DNA of 64,000 nt from Mesorhizobium sp. (GTDB taxonomy: Bacteria; Pseudomonadota; Alphaproteobacteria; Rhizobiales; Rhizobiaceae), in NCBI GenBank assembly GCA_019635735.1, contig JAHBYX010000002.1, positions 248,001 to 312,000 of the forward strand, written 5' to 3'. Of this stretch, positions 1 through 8,610 are shown in pieces; the stretch's first letter is position 1; the number at the start of each line of letters is the position of its first letter. The position numbers were made by a program, and so were the translations under genes. The notes under the pieces were generated by a model, which did not search any database, was not told the origin of the DNA, and worked only from the letters and a program-made list of their open reading frames with translations.

Positions 1-967
1 GCGGGCGATCCTTCGCATAGGCGAGCGATGCCTGGTAGCCGGCCGAGGCCAGCGCCGTGGCGCCGAGCCCGACGCCGATGCGCGCCTCGTTCATCATCTG
101 GAACATGTAGCCGAGCCCCTTGTGCGGCTCGCCCACCAGATGGCCGATGCACTCGCCCGCCTCGCCGAAATTGAGCAGCGTGTTGGTGGTGCCGCGATAG
201 CCCATCTTGTGGTTGAGGCCGGCAAGCGTCACGCCGTTGCGCGGGCCGATCGAGCCGTCCTCGCCGACGCGATACTTCGGCACGATGAACAGCGAGATTC
301 CCTTCACCCCGGCGGGGCCGCCGGGGATCTTGGCCAGCACCATGTGGACGATGTTCTCCGATATCTCCTGCTCGCCGCCGGAGATCCACATCTTGCGGCC
401 GCTGATGCGGTAGGTGCCGTCGCCGGCCGGCTCGGCCTTCGTGACGATGTCGGAGAGCGACGAGCCGGCCTGCGGCTCCGACAGGCACATCGTCCCGAAG
501 AAGCGGCCCTCGACCATCGGCGTAAGGTAGCGTGCCTTCTGCTCATCGCTGCCGAAGCTGGCGATCAGGTTCGCCGCGCCGACGGTCAGGAACGGGTAGC
601 CGGCTGTGCCGACATTGGCGGCGGAGAAAATGTAGGCGCAGGCGATGCGCAGCGTCTCCGGCATCTGCGCGCCGCCCCACTCATGATCGAAGCCGGCGCC
701 GAAGAAGCCCGCCTCGCGGTAGACGGCGAGCGCGGCGCCGACGCGCGGGTCGACGATAGCCTTCCCGTCGACGAATTCCGGCTCGTTCTCGTCGACGGCC
801 GCCGCATGCGGCAGGAAGTGGTCGATGGCGATTGCCTCGGCCGTGTCGAGCACGTTGTCGATCGCGCTTCGATCCCAATCGGCGAAACGGCCCGCTTCAC
901 TCAGCCGGCCCGCGTCGAGCACGTCGAAGAGCTGGAAGGACAGGTCGGCCCGGTCGATGCGTATCAA
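1..967 (-). CDS. acyl-CoA dehydrogenase, DmdC-like (5' part; runs off the window)
   Basis: The reverse strand encodes about 322 residues of an acyl-CoA dehydrogenase that continues beyond base 1. The family oxidises acyl-CoA thioesters to enoyl-CoA with FAD. Visible are the N-terminal IDRADLSFQLFDVLDA segment, the flavin/substrate signature GTMCLSEPQAGSSLSDI, the KMWISGGEQEISENIVHMVL stretch and NHKMGYRGTTNTLLNFGE, all typical of the long (about 590 residue) DmdC-type branch. The catalytic base and C-terminal domain lie outside the window. No ATG fits the N-terminus; I placed the start at a TTG giving MIRIDRADLSF, which is an inference. It is divergent from rpoH2. The exact acyl-CoA substrate cannot be told from sequence. 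Confidence 0.88.
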   Translation of the reverse strand, partial: MIRIDRADLSFQLFDVLDAGRLSEAGRFADWDRSAIDNVLDTAEAIAIDHFLPHAAAVDENEPEFVDGKAIVDPRVGAALAVYREAGFFGAGFDHEWGGAQMPETLRIACAYIFSAANVGTAGYPFLTVGAANLIASFGSDEQKARYLTPMVEGRFFGTMCLSEPQAGSSLSDIVTKAEPAGDGTYRISGRKMWISGGEQEISENIVHMVLAKIPGGPAGVKGISLFIVPKYRVGEDGSIGPRNGVTLAGLNHKMGYRGTTNTLLNFGEAGECIGHLVGEPHKGLGYMFQMMNEARIGVGLGATALASAGYQASLAYAKDRP

Positions 968-992
968 GGAACGATTTCCGTTTTTGTGCGTT
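968..992 (+). promoter_or_regulatory. EcfG/RpoE2-type promoter of rpoH2
   Basis: GGAAC at 968-972 and CGTT at 989-992 are separated by exactly 16 bases. This matches the general-stress ECF sigma (EcfG/RpoE2) promoter of alphaproteobacteria (GGAAC-N16/17-CGTT). The predicted leader to the rpoH2 start is about 120 bases. rpoH2 is a known RpoE2 target in Sinorhizobium, so the position is biologically sensible. Function here is inferred from sequence only. Confidence 0.75.
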
Positions 993-1038
993 TGCGAACT
1001 TGGCGCGGAAGGGAACGAAACTCTTTCGATCCCGGGTG

Positions 1039-1056
1039 CGTATCGTTACCGATACG
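1039..1056. promoter_or_regulatory. 18-bp inverted repeat upstream of rpoH2
   Basis: CGTATCG-TTAC-CGATACG is a perfect inverted repeat with 7-base arms and a 4-base centre. It lies in the rpoH2 leader, between the EcfG-type promoter and the start codon, and also upstream of the divergent acyl-CoA dehydrogenase. It could be an operator or an mRNA hairpin; the sequence does not decide. Confidence 0.45.
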
Positions 1057-1117
1057 GTTGCCCTCTCGCATCCGTAATGGCGAACCAAAACGGATGTGGC
1101 AAGACGAGGAGGGTTGC

Positions 1118-1978
1118 GTGAAAGCAGAGACGGGACGTTCGAACCTCATCCGCGCCGCCATGAACGCCCCCTATCTGGCGCGCGAGGAGGAACACGACCT
1201 CGCCGTGCGGTGGAAGGAGCATCGCGACCAGGCCGCTCTCCACCGCATCACCATCGCCCATATGCGGCTCGTCATCTCGATGGCCGCGAAGTTCCGCAAT
1301 TTCGGCCTGCCCCTCAACGACCTGATCCAGGAAGGCCATATCGGTCTGCTGGAAGCGGCCGCCCGCTTCGAGCCGGAACGAGACGTCCGCTTCTCGACCT
1401 ATGCGACGTGGTGGATCCGCGCCTCGATGCAGGATCACATCCTGCGCAACTGGTCGATCGTCCGCGGCGGTACCAGCTCGACGCAGAAGGCGCTGTTTTT
1501 CAATCTGCGACGCCTGCGCGCTCGGCTTGCGCAAGGCTCCGAGACGCTGTCGAACGAGACCGTCTACAGCGAGATCTCGGCGGCGCTCGGCGTGTCCAAG
1601 GCGGATGTCGCGATGATGGATTCACGCCTTTCGGCGCCGGATTCGTCGCTCAACGCGCCTGTGCTGGACGAGGGAAGCGGCTCGGCCGAACGCATGAACT
1701 TCCTCGTCTCGGACGATCCCCTGCCCGACGAGATCGTCGGCAGCACGATCGACGAGCAGCGTCGCAAGGGCTGGCTGCGGGCGGCCCTTGGCGTGCTCAA
1801 TGAACGCGAACTGCGGATCATCCGAGAAAGGCGGCTGCAGGACGAAGGCGCCACGCTGGAACTCCTCGGCGAAAAGCTCGGCATCTCCAAGGAGCGCGTG
1901 CGTCAGATCGAGAACCGGGCGCTGGAGAAGCTGAAGGCAGCGCTCCTCAGGGACAATCCGGACTTCGCCGCCGCCTGA
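1118..1978 (+). CDS. rpoH2: RNA polymerase sigma factor RpoH2 (sigma-32 family)
   Basis: An alternative sigma factor that directs RNA polymerase to heat-shock/oxidative-stress promoters. The 286-residue protein shows sigma region 2 (DLIQEGHIGLLEAAARFEP at about 68-86; FSTYATWWIRASMQDHILRNW at about 92-112), the RpoH box QKALFFNLRRLRARL directly after it, and a region-4.2 helix-turn-helix (LGEKLGISKERVRQIENRAL) near the C-terminus. I chose the GTG at 1118, preceded by AGGAGGG, over the ATG at 1094, which has no clear ribosome binding site; the open frame extends far upstream but that part has no sigma similarity. The EcfG-type promoter upstream argues for RpoH2 rather than RpoH1. Convergent with the M48 protease, 13 bases apart. 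Confidence 0.93.
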   Translation: MKAETGRSNLIRAAMNAPYLAREEEHDLAVRWKEHRDQAALHRITIAHMRLVISMAAKFRNFGLPLNDLIQEGHIGLLEAAARFEPERDVRFSTYATWWIRASMQDHILRNWSIVRGGTSSTQKALFFNLRRLRARLAQGSETLSNETVYSEISAALGVSKADVAMMDSRLSAPDSSLNAPVLDEGSGSAERMNFLVSDDPLPDEIVGSTIDEQRRKGWLRAALGVLNERELRIIRERRLQDEGATLELLGEKLGISKERVRQIENRALEKLKAALLRDNPDFAAA

Positions 1979-1991
1979 GGCACGAAGACGT

Positions 1992-3488
1992 CTACTGGTC
2001 GGTGATGATCTTCACCTTGTCGCCGGCCGAAACGCTCTCGCCAGCGGAAAGCGCGTTGATCAGTCGGAAAAGCTCCACTTTGCGGTCGACACCACGCATC
2101 TGATTGGCCAGCGACTGCACCGTCTCGCCGGAGCGAACGGTGCGGACGCGGATGCGCAGCGGCTTGAGCGCCGCACGCTCCGAAGCCGACAGGACCCGGA
2201 AGCTGGCGCTGACCGACTTCGCGACCGATTCGAGCGCCCCGCTGGTCAGCGGAGCGGCCGTTAGCAGGCGATAGACCTGGCCGCCCGCGCGCACCACGGT
2301 GATGTCGAACTGCCAGCCATCGGCGCGCGCACGCGCGGTCGCAGCCTCGTTGCCGGCGATCGTCGTCGCGGCGATCGAGCTGGGGTCGAGCCCGGCGATC
2401 CAGCCGCTGCGCAGATACTCCTCCAGCGACATCGCAGGCGCCACCTTGACGCCGTCGAAGCGCACCGCGACATCGCCCGGGCCCGCGGCGGTCACCGCCG
2501 CCGCCGAATTGTCGATGATGAAGCCTTCCGGCACCGTGAAGCTGACGCCCAGCCCCGGATGCAGGAAGGTGCGGCCCCGGACATAGCCTTCCTGCGGCGT
2601 GTCGCCGAACATCAGGCCGTCGATCCCGGCGAGCAGCCAGTCACGGTCGCGGTTGCCGACACCCGGGGCGCCGAAGGCGCGCGCGTGGCCGAGCGCGAGA
2701 TCGATGCGCTGGGGCGCGGCCGGATGGCTCGCCAGGAAGTCGAGGCTCGCATCCGACGCGCCGCTGACACTACGGAAGTCGGCATAGGAGGACATCGACT
2801 GGAGGAAGCGCGCCGCCGCGAACGGGTCATATCCGGCGCGGCCGATCGCTCGGATGCCGATCGCGTCCGCCTCCAGCTCCTGGTTGCGCGAGAACTGCGC
2901 GAGGCTGAGCTTGCCGCGGATCAGCGCCGCTTTCGCCGCCGCATCGCCTTCGAGCACGTCGCTGACCACGCGCGCCGCCAGCACTTCGTCGGCTTCGCGC
3001 TGCTGGCGCTGCACGCCGTGGTTGGCCGTCACGTGGCCCATCTCGTGAGCGATCACGGCGGCCAGTTCGGCCGAATCGTTGGCAAGCGCGAGAAGGCCGC
3101 GCGTGATATAGAGATAGCCGCCCGGCAGCGCGAAGGCATTGACGTTCGGCGAGTTGAGGATGGTGATGCGGTAGGTTTGGTTCGGATTGTCGGGGTCGAG
3201 CGTCAGGCTGCCGACAACCTTGGCCACCGCCCGCTCCAGCTTGGCATCGGAATATTCGCCGCCATAGGTGGCAAGGATGCGCGGGTGCTGCTGACGGGCG
3301 ATCTCCGCGAACTTGTCGTTCCGTCCGACCGTATCGACTGTCACCGGATTGGGCGACGGCTTCAGATCGGACGTCATCGACGTATCGATCATCTGGCAGC
3401 TGGACAGCAGCACGGCGAGGCCCGACGCGGCAATGGCGCGGCGGGCCCGGACGCGGCTGTTCGCCGTCCGCTGTGGGGCTGCACTCAT
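1992..3488 (-). CDS. M48-family metalloprotease lipoprotein with C-terminal LysM-like domain
   Basis: A 498-residue predicted periplasmic zinc protease (BepA/YggG-like), probably acting in outer-membrane or envelope quality control. The N-terminus is basic, then hydrophobic, and ends in a lipobox (LLSSC, Cys31), so it should be lipid-anchored. The zinc motif HEMGH is at about 148-152 and the third-ligand motif NQELEADAIG at about 202-211. The last about 50 residues (RVRTVRSGETVQSLANQM onwards) look like a LysM/peptidoglycan-binding fold. The start is placed at MSAAPQR, which puts the signal sequence at the N-terminus; a longer reading from 3572 adds 28 residues without signal-like character. 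It stands alone, convergent with rpoH2. Confidence 0.9.
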   Translation of the reverse strand: MSAAPQRTANSRVRARRAIAASGLAVLLSSCQMIDTSMTSDLKPSPNPVTVDTVGRNDKFAEIARQQHPRILATYGGEYSDAKLERAVAKVVGSLTLDPDNPNQTYRITILNSPNVNAFALPGGYLYITRGLLALANDSAELAAVIAHEMGHVTANHGVQRQQREADEVLAARVVSDVLEGDAAAKAALIRGKLSLAQFSRNQELEADAIGIRAIGRAGYDPFAAARFLQSMSSYADFRSVSGASDASLDFLASHPAAPQRIDLALGHARAFGAPGVGNRDRDWLLAGIDGLMFGDTPQEGYVRGRTFLHPGLGVSFTVPEGFIIDNSAAAVTAAGPGDVAVRFDGVKVAPAMSLEEYLRSGWIAGLDPSSIAATTIAGNEAATARARADGWQFDITVVRAGGQVYRLLTAAPLTSGALESVAKSVSASFRVLSASERAALKPLRIRVRTVRSGETVQSLANQMRGVDRKVELFRLINALSAGESVSAGDKVKIITDQ

Positions 3489-3580
3489 TCTGTCGGAACC
3501 TGTGAGCAGACTTATTCCTCGAAACTGTCGGGCGCGTCGAATTCCGGTCCGGCAGGCTTTCGACATCGCCACTTAGGACC

Positions 3581-3650
3581 CCCGCAATGCCGTGACAAGG
3601 ACGCCGATGCCACACCTTGGCCATATCCGCCAAATGTGTCGCATTGCGGG
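3581..3650. repeat. nested inverted repeat between thiQ and the M48 gene
   Basis: CCCGCAATGC (3581-3590) and GCATTGCGGG (3641-3650) are perfect 10-base complements. Inside them ACAC/GTGT (3612-3615, 3636-3639) and TTGGC/GCCAA (3617-3621, 3629-3633) also pair, giving a nested stem. It follows the thiQ stop codon and precedes the M48 gene. There is no T-run, so it is not a classical intrinsic terminator; it may be a 3' end structure of thiBPQ or a regulatory site of the M48 gene. Confidence 0.5.
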
Positions 3651-3654
3651 CAAT

Positions 3655-4380
3655 TTATCGTGAACGGCTCTCTCCGACATAGGCGCGGACGGCTTCCGGC
3701 CCCCCTTGTCCCAGGAGATCCTCTGTCGGCCCGTCGGCGACGATCCTGCCTGCCTCGATGAAGACCATGCGCGGCGCAAGCGCCAGCGCATCCTCGGGCG
3801 AATGCGTCACCACCAGGATCGTCATGCCGGTTTCGCGATGGAGATTGCCGACCAGTTCCGCCATCCCGGCGCGCAGCCCGGGTCCGAGCGAGGCGAAGGG
3901 CTCGTCCATCAAAAGCACCGGGCGCCGCCGCACCAGCGCGCGGGCAAGCGCCGCCCGCTGCCGCTCACCGCCCGAAAGCTCGCGCGGGAGGCGCGCTTCC
4001 TTGCCGGAGAGCCCCACGCGCGTCAGTGCATCCAGGGTCGCAGCGCGATCCTCGGCCGAGAGACGCAGCGCCGGGCTACGGCCGAGCGCGACATTGGAGA
4101 ACACGTCCATATGGGCGAAGAGGTTGTTCTCCTGGAAGATCATCGACACCGGGCGATCCGACGGCGGGTCGGCCGTGACGTCCCGGTCGCCGACCAGGAT
4201 CCGGCCCTTCGTCGGCGTCTCGAAGCCGGCGATGAGATTGAGCATCGTCGTCTTTCCCGATCCGCTCGGCCCCATGATCGCAACCATCTCCGACGCGGCG
4301 ACGGACAGATCGAAGGCCATCCGCGTCTCGCCATAGGCGAAGCCGACGCCGTCGAGCCGTAGTGAAAGACCGGGGCTCAT
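3655..4380 (-). CDS. thiQ: thiamine ABC transporter ATP-binding protein ThiQ
   Basis: A 241-residue ABC ATPase that powers thiamine/TPP import. Walker [11 protein letters not shown], signature [15 protein letters not shown], Walker B VLLMDEPF and the H-loop [10 protein letters not shown] are all present. The start [11 protein letters not shown] overlaps the thiP stop by the ATGA arrangement at 4377-4380, which argues for this start rather than the ATG 48 bases upstream. Last gene of the thiBPQ operon, controlled by the TPP riboswitch upstream of thiB. Assignment rests on the operon and riboswitch as much as on the ATPase sequence. Confidence 0.92.
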   Translation of the reverse strand: MSPGLSLRLDGVGFAYGETRMAFDLSVAASEMVAIMGPSGSGKTTMLNLIAGFETPTKGRILVGDRDVTADPPSDRPVSMIFQENNLFAHMDVFSNVALGRSPALRLSAEDRAATLDALTRVGLSGKEARLPRELSGGERQRAALARALVRRRPVLLMDEPFASLGPGLRAGMAELVGNLHRETGMTILVVTHSPEDALALAPRMVFIEAGRIVADGPTEDLLGQGGPEAVRAYVGESRSR

Positions 4381-5966
4381 GGCGTTTCCCTTCCGAGGCG
4401 TTCGGCGAGCCACATCAGGAGAAGGCACAGCAGACCGAGCAGCAAGGCAAGTCCCGCGGCATCCTGCGTGCGGTAGCTGCCCATGCGCGAATAGAGGAGG
4501 TACGGCAGCGTCTGGACGCTGTCGCTGCCAAACAGCGCGATGACGCCGAGGTCGCCGAGCGACAGCGCCATGGCGAAGGCGAAGCCGGTGGCGAGCGGCC
4601 GGCGCAGTTCCGGCCAGTCGATCAGCCGCGCCCGCGCGACGCCAGAAATGCCGAGCTGCGCGCAGAGCCGGTCGTTGCGGGTGGCGGCGGCATCATGGGC
4701 GGGTCGGATAGCGCGGGTGGCGAAGGGCATCGCCATCACCGCGTTGACCGCCACCACCATCGCCGGCGCGACGGCGAAGACCCCGCCCGTATTGCGCAGC
4801 AGCACGAACCAGCCGGCACCGATGACGATCGGCGGCACGACCAGCACCAGGCTCGCCCCGGTCCCACTGAGCGTTTCGACGATCGATCGCCGCCCGCCTC
4901 TCCGCGCCGTCTCGAGCTTCTGGCGCATGGCGGCCAGCGAAAGCGAGAGCAGGACGGACAGGAGCGCCGCGATGAGCGCGAAGAGGAGGCTTTGGGCAGC
5001 CGCCTTCAGGACTGCCGGCTCGGTTGCGAGCCGTCCGAGATCGGCCTGCAGGCCGGACGCGACGATGGCGGCCATCGGAGCCAGGACGAAGGCGGCGGCG
5101 AGGGCGATCATCACTCCGTTGAGGAAAGTCTCCCCCCGGTTGCCGGCACGTGGGCGGCGTCCGGCGACCGGCAGGTTGGCGTCGCCGGTCATGTCTGCGC
5201 CGAGGCGGGAGAGCGCGAAGACCGCGGCAACGGTGAGCGCGATCTGCACCGCCGTCAGCGCCACTGCCCGCGCCGGCTCGAAGTCGAAGCGCAGCGACTG
5301 GTAGATCGCGACTTCCAGCGTGGTGGCGGCCGGTCCGCCGCCGAGCGTCAGAACGAGCGTGAACGACGTGACGCACAGCATGAACACCAGCGCCGCCACG
5401 CCCGGGATCGCAGCGCGCAACGTGGGCCATTCGATCAGCCGGAACACCGCGCCCGAGCGCATGCCGAGCTGGCTCGCCAGCCGCCACTGGTCCGGCGGCA
5501 CGGTTTCGAGCGCGGCGAGCAGCAACCGCGTCGCCAGCGGCAGGTTGAAGAAGACATGCGCGAGAAGAACGCCGCCGAGGCCGTAGATGCCCGGCCAGCG
5601 CCCCGCGCCGGCGGCGGATGCGAGGTCCGCGACGAAGCCGGCGCGACCGTAGAGCGCAAGCAGCCCCAGCGCCGCGACGATCGCCGGCAACCCGAGCGGC
5701 ACCGCGAACAGCCTGAGCAGCATGCCGCGGCCCGGAAAGCTCGAATGCCGCGACAGCGCGCGCGCCACGAAGATCGCCGGCGCGATCGACAGCACCGTCG
5801 ATAGCGTCGCCTGCAACAGCGTGAAGCGAGCGACGCGCAGCATGCCCACGTCGAACGCGCCTGCCGCCCCCGACCAGTCTCGCGCCGCCTCGACGGCCAG
5901 GCCCGCGAAGGCCCCGCCGATCAGGATCGCGATGAAACCCAGCGCGAGGAGGCCGGCGCGCGTCAT
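4377..5966 (-). CDS. thiP: thiamine ABC transporter permease ThiP
   Basis: A 529-residue inner-membrane permease with a duplicated transmembrane domain, the usual ThiP size. About twelve hydrophobic segments are visible (for example the N-terminal [20 protein letters not shown] and the C-terminal [18 protein letters not shown]). Each half carries an EAA-type cytoplasmic loop that docks on ThiQ. One base separates its start from the thiB stop, and it overlaps thiQ by four bases, so the three are translationally coupled. Upstream control is by the TPP riboswitch. Confidence 0.92.
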   Translation of the reverse strand: MTRAGLLALGFIAILIGGAFAGLAVEAARDWSGAAGAFDVGMLRVARFTLLQATLSTVLSIAPAIFVARALSRHSSFPGRGMLLRLFAVPLGLPAIVAALGLLALYGRAGFVADLASAAGAGRWPGIYGLGGVLLAHVFFNLPLATRLLLAALETVPPDQWRLASQLGMRSGAVFRLIEWPTLRAAIPGVAALVFMLCVTSFTLVLTLGGGPAATTLEVAIYQSLRFDFEPARAVALTAVQIALTVAAVFALSRLGADMTGDANLPVAGRRPRAGNRGETFLNGVMIALAAAFVLAPMAAIVASGLQADLGRLATEPAVLKAAAQSLLFALIAALLSVLLSLSLAAMRQKLETARRGGRRSIVETLSGTGASLVLVVPPIVIGAGWFVLLRNTGGVFAVAPAMVVAVNAVMAMPFATRAIRPAHDAAATRNDRLCAQLGISGVARARLIDWPELRRPLATGFAFAMALSLGDLGVIALFGSDSVQTLPYLLYSRMGSYRTQDAAGLALLLGLLCLLLMWLAERLGRETP

Positions 5967-5967
5967 C

Positions 5968-6963
5968 CTATCTGCTCATCGCCGCCGTCCACTCCTCGAC
6001 CCAGGCCTTGCGATTGGCCGCGACTTCGTCGGGCGAGAAAAGCAGCGACTTAGCCGGCTTCACCAGCTCGTCAAACGCCGGGTTCAGCGGCTTCGACGTC
6101 TTGGCGGCCGGGAACATCCAGTTCGTCTCGGGAATGGCGTTCTGGAATGACGGGCCGATCATGAAGGCGAGGAACTTCGCCGAAAGCGGGTTTTCCGCCC
6201 CCTTCTTCGTCATGCCGGCGACCTCGATCTGCATGTAATGCCCTTCGGAAAAGGCGGCCGCCTTGTAGCGGTCGGTCTTCTCGGCGATGACATGATAGGC
6301 GGGCGATGTCGTGTAGGACAGCACCATCGGCGCCTCGCCCTTGGTGAACAGGCCGTAGGCCTCGCTCCAGCCGGGCGTGACGGTGAGCACGCGGTCCTTG
6401 AGCTTGCCCCAAGCCTCGCCGGCCTTGTCGCCATAGACCGACTTCATCCAGAGCACGAGGCCGAGGCCGGGCGTCGAGGTGCGGGGGTCCTGGATGACGA
6501 TCTTGTCCTCTGGATCGCCCTCGACGAGGTCCTTCAGGCTCGCCGGCGGCGTCTTCAGTGCCTCGCTGTCATAGACGACGGCGAAATAGCCGTAGTCGAA
6601 GGGAAGGAAGGTCGTATCGGTCCAGCCGCCGGGCACGGTGAGGTCGGTGGGCGAAAGACCGTGCGGGGCGAACAGGCCGGTGTCCGCCGCCTCCCTGGTC
6701 AGGTTGGTGTCGAGCCCCAGCACCACGTCGGCCCGGCCCGACGCGCCCTCCAGCCTGACGCGGTTGAGCAGCGCCACGCCGTCGGCGACCGAGACGAACT
6801 CGACATCGCAGCCGCATTCGGCCTCGAACGCCTTTTCGACGATCGGGCCCGGGCCCCATTCGGCGGTGAAGCTCTCATAGGTATAGACGGTGAGCTTGTC
6901 CGCGGCCGTAGCCGGCGAGACGAGAGCGAGCGTGGCGAGAAATATCGGTATCGTCGTGCGCAT
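5968..6963 (-). CDS. thiB: thiamine-binding periplasmic protein ThiB
   Basis: A 331-residue solute-binding protein that delivers thiamine, TMP or TPP to ThiPQ. It begins with a cleavable signal peptide (hydrophobic core [14 protein letters not shown], cleavage near ATAADK) and then the family start [34 protein letters not shown] and the Trp/Tyr-rich C-terminal half are typical of the family. A strong ribosome binding site (AAGGAGG) sits seven bases ahead of the ATG. First gene of thiBPQ, with the TPP riboswitch 54 bases upstream of its start. Confidence 0.94.
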   Translation of the reverse strand: MRTTIPIFLATLALVSPATAADKLTVYTYESFTAEWGPGPIVEKAFEAECGCDVEFVSVADGVALLNRVRLEGASGRADVVLGLDTNLTREAADTGLFAPHGLSPTDLTVPGGWTDTTFLPFDYGYFAVVYDSEALKTPPASLKDLVEGDPEDKIVIQDPRTSTPGLGLVLWMKSVYGDKAGEAWGKLKDRVLTVTPGWSEAYGLFTKGEAPMVLSYTTSPAYHVIAEKTDRYKAAAFSEGHYMQIEVAGMTKKGAENPLSAKFLAFMIGPSFQNAIPETNWMFPAAKTSKPLNPAFDELVKPAKSLLFSPDEVAANRKAWVEEWTAAMSR

Positions 6964-7016
6964 CTGGCGCCTCCTTCATTCGAGTGAAAGGGAAGATGCG
7001 CCGTGAGCCGAACGCG

Positions 7017-7111
7017 TCTAATCCCTCCGCCGGTACAAACCGGATCAGGTTCAGCGGGTTGGCTTTCGCCTCTCAGCCGTGTCGCGATCTCTCGCTTGCG
7101 GCACCCCGTTA
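7017..7111 (-). promoter_or_regulatory. TPP (THI-element) riboswitch
   Basis: On the reverse strand the leader reads CGGGGTGC, then GGCTGAGAGG, then ACCCGCTGAACCTGATCCGG and CGGAGGGAT, the conserved blocks of the thiamine pyrophosphate riboswitch in the right order and spacing. Between it and thiB a short hairpin (TGAAAGG 6985-6991 with CCTTCA 6973-6978 on the + strand) can cover part of the AAGGAGG ribosome binding site, so repression of translation initiation by TPP is likely. The aptamer call is firm; the switching mechanism is inferred. Confidence 0.95.
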
Positions 7112-7201
7112 GAGCGCGGCGAACATAGGACGGTCGCTTTGCCGGCGCAAGCGCTTCGCCCGCGGTTGACGCTAGTGCCGAACGCGTGGTGAGGATGGAC
7201 G

Positions 7202-8095
7202 ATGCTCGACAAGCTCGAAGCCTTCATCGCGCTGTCCCGCGCGCAGCATTTCGGCAAGGCGGCCGAGGATCTCGGCGTGACCCAGCCGACGCTGTCAGCC
7301 GCCATCAAGCAGCTGGAGGGCGAGCTCGGCGTGATGCTGGTCAAGCGCGGTTCGCGCTACCAGGGCCTGACCGCCGAGGGTGAGCAGGTTCTCATCTGGG
7401 CGCGGCGCATCTCGGGCGATGCACGCGCAATGAAGGAAGAGATGCGCGCCGCCCGCCACGGCCTGTCCGGCCGTATCCGCATTGCCGCTATCCCCACCGC
7501 GCTCGCCATGGTGGCGAAGCTCACCACGCCGCTGCGCGAGAAGCATCCCGGCATCACCTTCTCGATCCTGTCGCGGACGTCGATCGAGGTCCTGTCGTTG
7601 CTCGGCAATTTCGACATCGATGCCGGCATTACCTATCTCGACAACGAGCCGCTCGGGCGCGTGCTGTCGGTGCCGCTCTATGCCGAGCGCTACCAGTTGA
7701 TCACCGCGGCGGGGAACCCTTATTCCGACCGCGCCACGGTCACCTGGGCGGAGGTTTCGGAACTGCCGCTATGCCTGTTGACGCCCGACATGCAGAACCG
7801 ACGCATCATCGACTATCATCTGGCTCAGGCGGGCGTCTCCGTGCGCCCATCGCTCGAATCCAATTCGATGATCGTGCTCTACTCCCACATCCGCACGGGC
7901 AAATGGTCGTCGATCATGCCGCTGAATCTGGCCGAAACCTTCGGCTTCTCCGAGCCGATCCGCGCCATTCCCATCGTCGAGCCGGACGCCAGCCATACCG
8001 TCGGCCTCGTCGTCCAGCCGCGCGAGCCGCATACGCCACTGGTCAAGGCGCTTCTCGACGAGGCGATCGCTCTGGCCTCGCTGTTCAAGTCCTGA
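7202..8095 (+). CDS. LysR-family transcriptional regulator, probable regulator of fds
   Basis: A 297-residue LysR protein. The winged HTH occupies roughly residues 1-60 (FGKAAEDLGVTQPTLSAAIKQLE), followed by a linker helix and a substrate-binding domain from about residue 90 (GRIRIAAIPTALAMVAKL). It starts about 90 bases from the TPP riboswitch on the opposite strand and lies about 1 kb upstream of the formate dehydrogenase operon on the same strand, with two small genes between. Similar LysR genes (FdsR-like) sit next to fds operons in other proteobacteria, so control of formate oxidation is the best guess; the effector is not visible in sequence. Confidence 0.9.
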   Translation: MLDKLEAFIALSRAQHFGKAAEDLGVTQPTLSAAIKQLEGELGVMLVKRGSRYQGLTAEGEQVLIWARRISGDARAMKEEMRAARHGLSGRIRIAAIPTALAMVAKLTTPLREKHPGITFSILSRTSIEVLSLLGNFDIDAGITYLDNEPLGRVLSVPLYAERYQLITAAGNPYSDRATVTWAEVSELPLCLLTPDMQNRRIIDYHLAQAGVSVRPSLESNSMIVLYSHIRTGKWSSIMPLNLAETFGFSEPIRAIPIVEPDASHTVGLVVQPREPHTPLVKALLDEAIALASLFKS

Positions 8096-8096
8096 C

Positions 8097-8351
8097 CTAT
8101 GCGTGCATCCTGATCGGCATCGGCGTTTCGGACATGTAGTCTCCGGACTCGAACGCCATCGCCGCGCCGAGCGCCTGCGCATGCTGCACGACGAGCCCTT
8201 CGATGTCCTCCCGAGCGACGTTTTCCTGTTCGTTGCGCAGACGAACGGCCTCGGCCACCATCGGAACGTTGACGACGCCTTCCATTGATGCGGCGCGCCC
8301 GACAGCGGAAACCACGTCCAGCTTCAGCTGTTGCGAAAAGACCCGTTCCAT
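8097..8351 (-). CDS. conserved hypothetical 84-residue protein
   Basis: A small acidic protein, start MERVFSQQLKLDVVSAVG, preceded by GGGAG at a suitable distance. A longer reading from 8426 adds residues of uncharacteristic composition and is not preferred. It is predicted mostly helical (LKLDVVSAVGRAASMEGVV, MVAEAVRLRNEQENVARED), soluble and without signal peptide or cysteines. It ends one base after the LysR gene, convergent to it. I do not recognise a family. Confidence 0.6.
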   Translation of the reverse strand: MERVFSQQLKLDVVSAVGRAASMEGVVNVPMVAEAVRLRNEQENVAREDIEGLVVQHAQALGAAMAFESGDYMSETPMPIRMHA

Positions 8352-8610
8352 CGCCTGACTCCCTGATTGCTCTATTTGGGTCAGGCTATTCCAACGACGT
8401 GCCCAAAACAAGGCACATGAAAACATTTTGTTAATGAAATCAGTAAGTTAGATAAGTCACGACTTGCAGTTACCGGGGGCGTTGGCGAGTTCGGAGCAAG
8501 CAGCGGAAAAGGGGGCCTTGTCTGACTCAGCCGTCTCTATTGCGAATGCGCCTGACGCAACCATATAGTCACTTACTCATTTATTGCATTGGCTGGTCCG
8601 GGGGCAGCAC

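Noticed and set aside
1012..1047. A second GGAAC (1012-1016) with CGTT (1044-1047) upstream of rpoH2
   Set aside because: The spacer is 27 bases, far too long for an EcfG-type promoter.
122..1117. A long N-terminal extension of the rpoH2 reading frame
   Set aside because: It is antisense to the acyl-CoA dehydrogenase gene and crosses the predicted promoter; sigma-factor similarity begins at 1118.
8442..8577. AGTAAGT and ACTTACT forming a distant inverted repeat
   Set aside because: Only seven bases per arm and 122 bases apart in AT-rich DNA; expected by chance.
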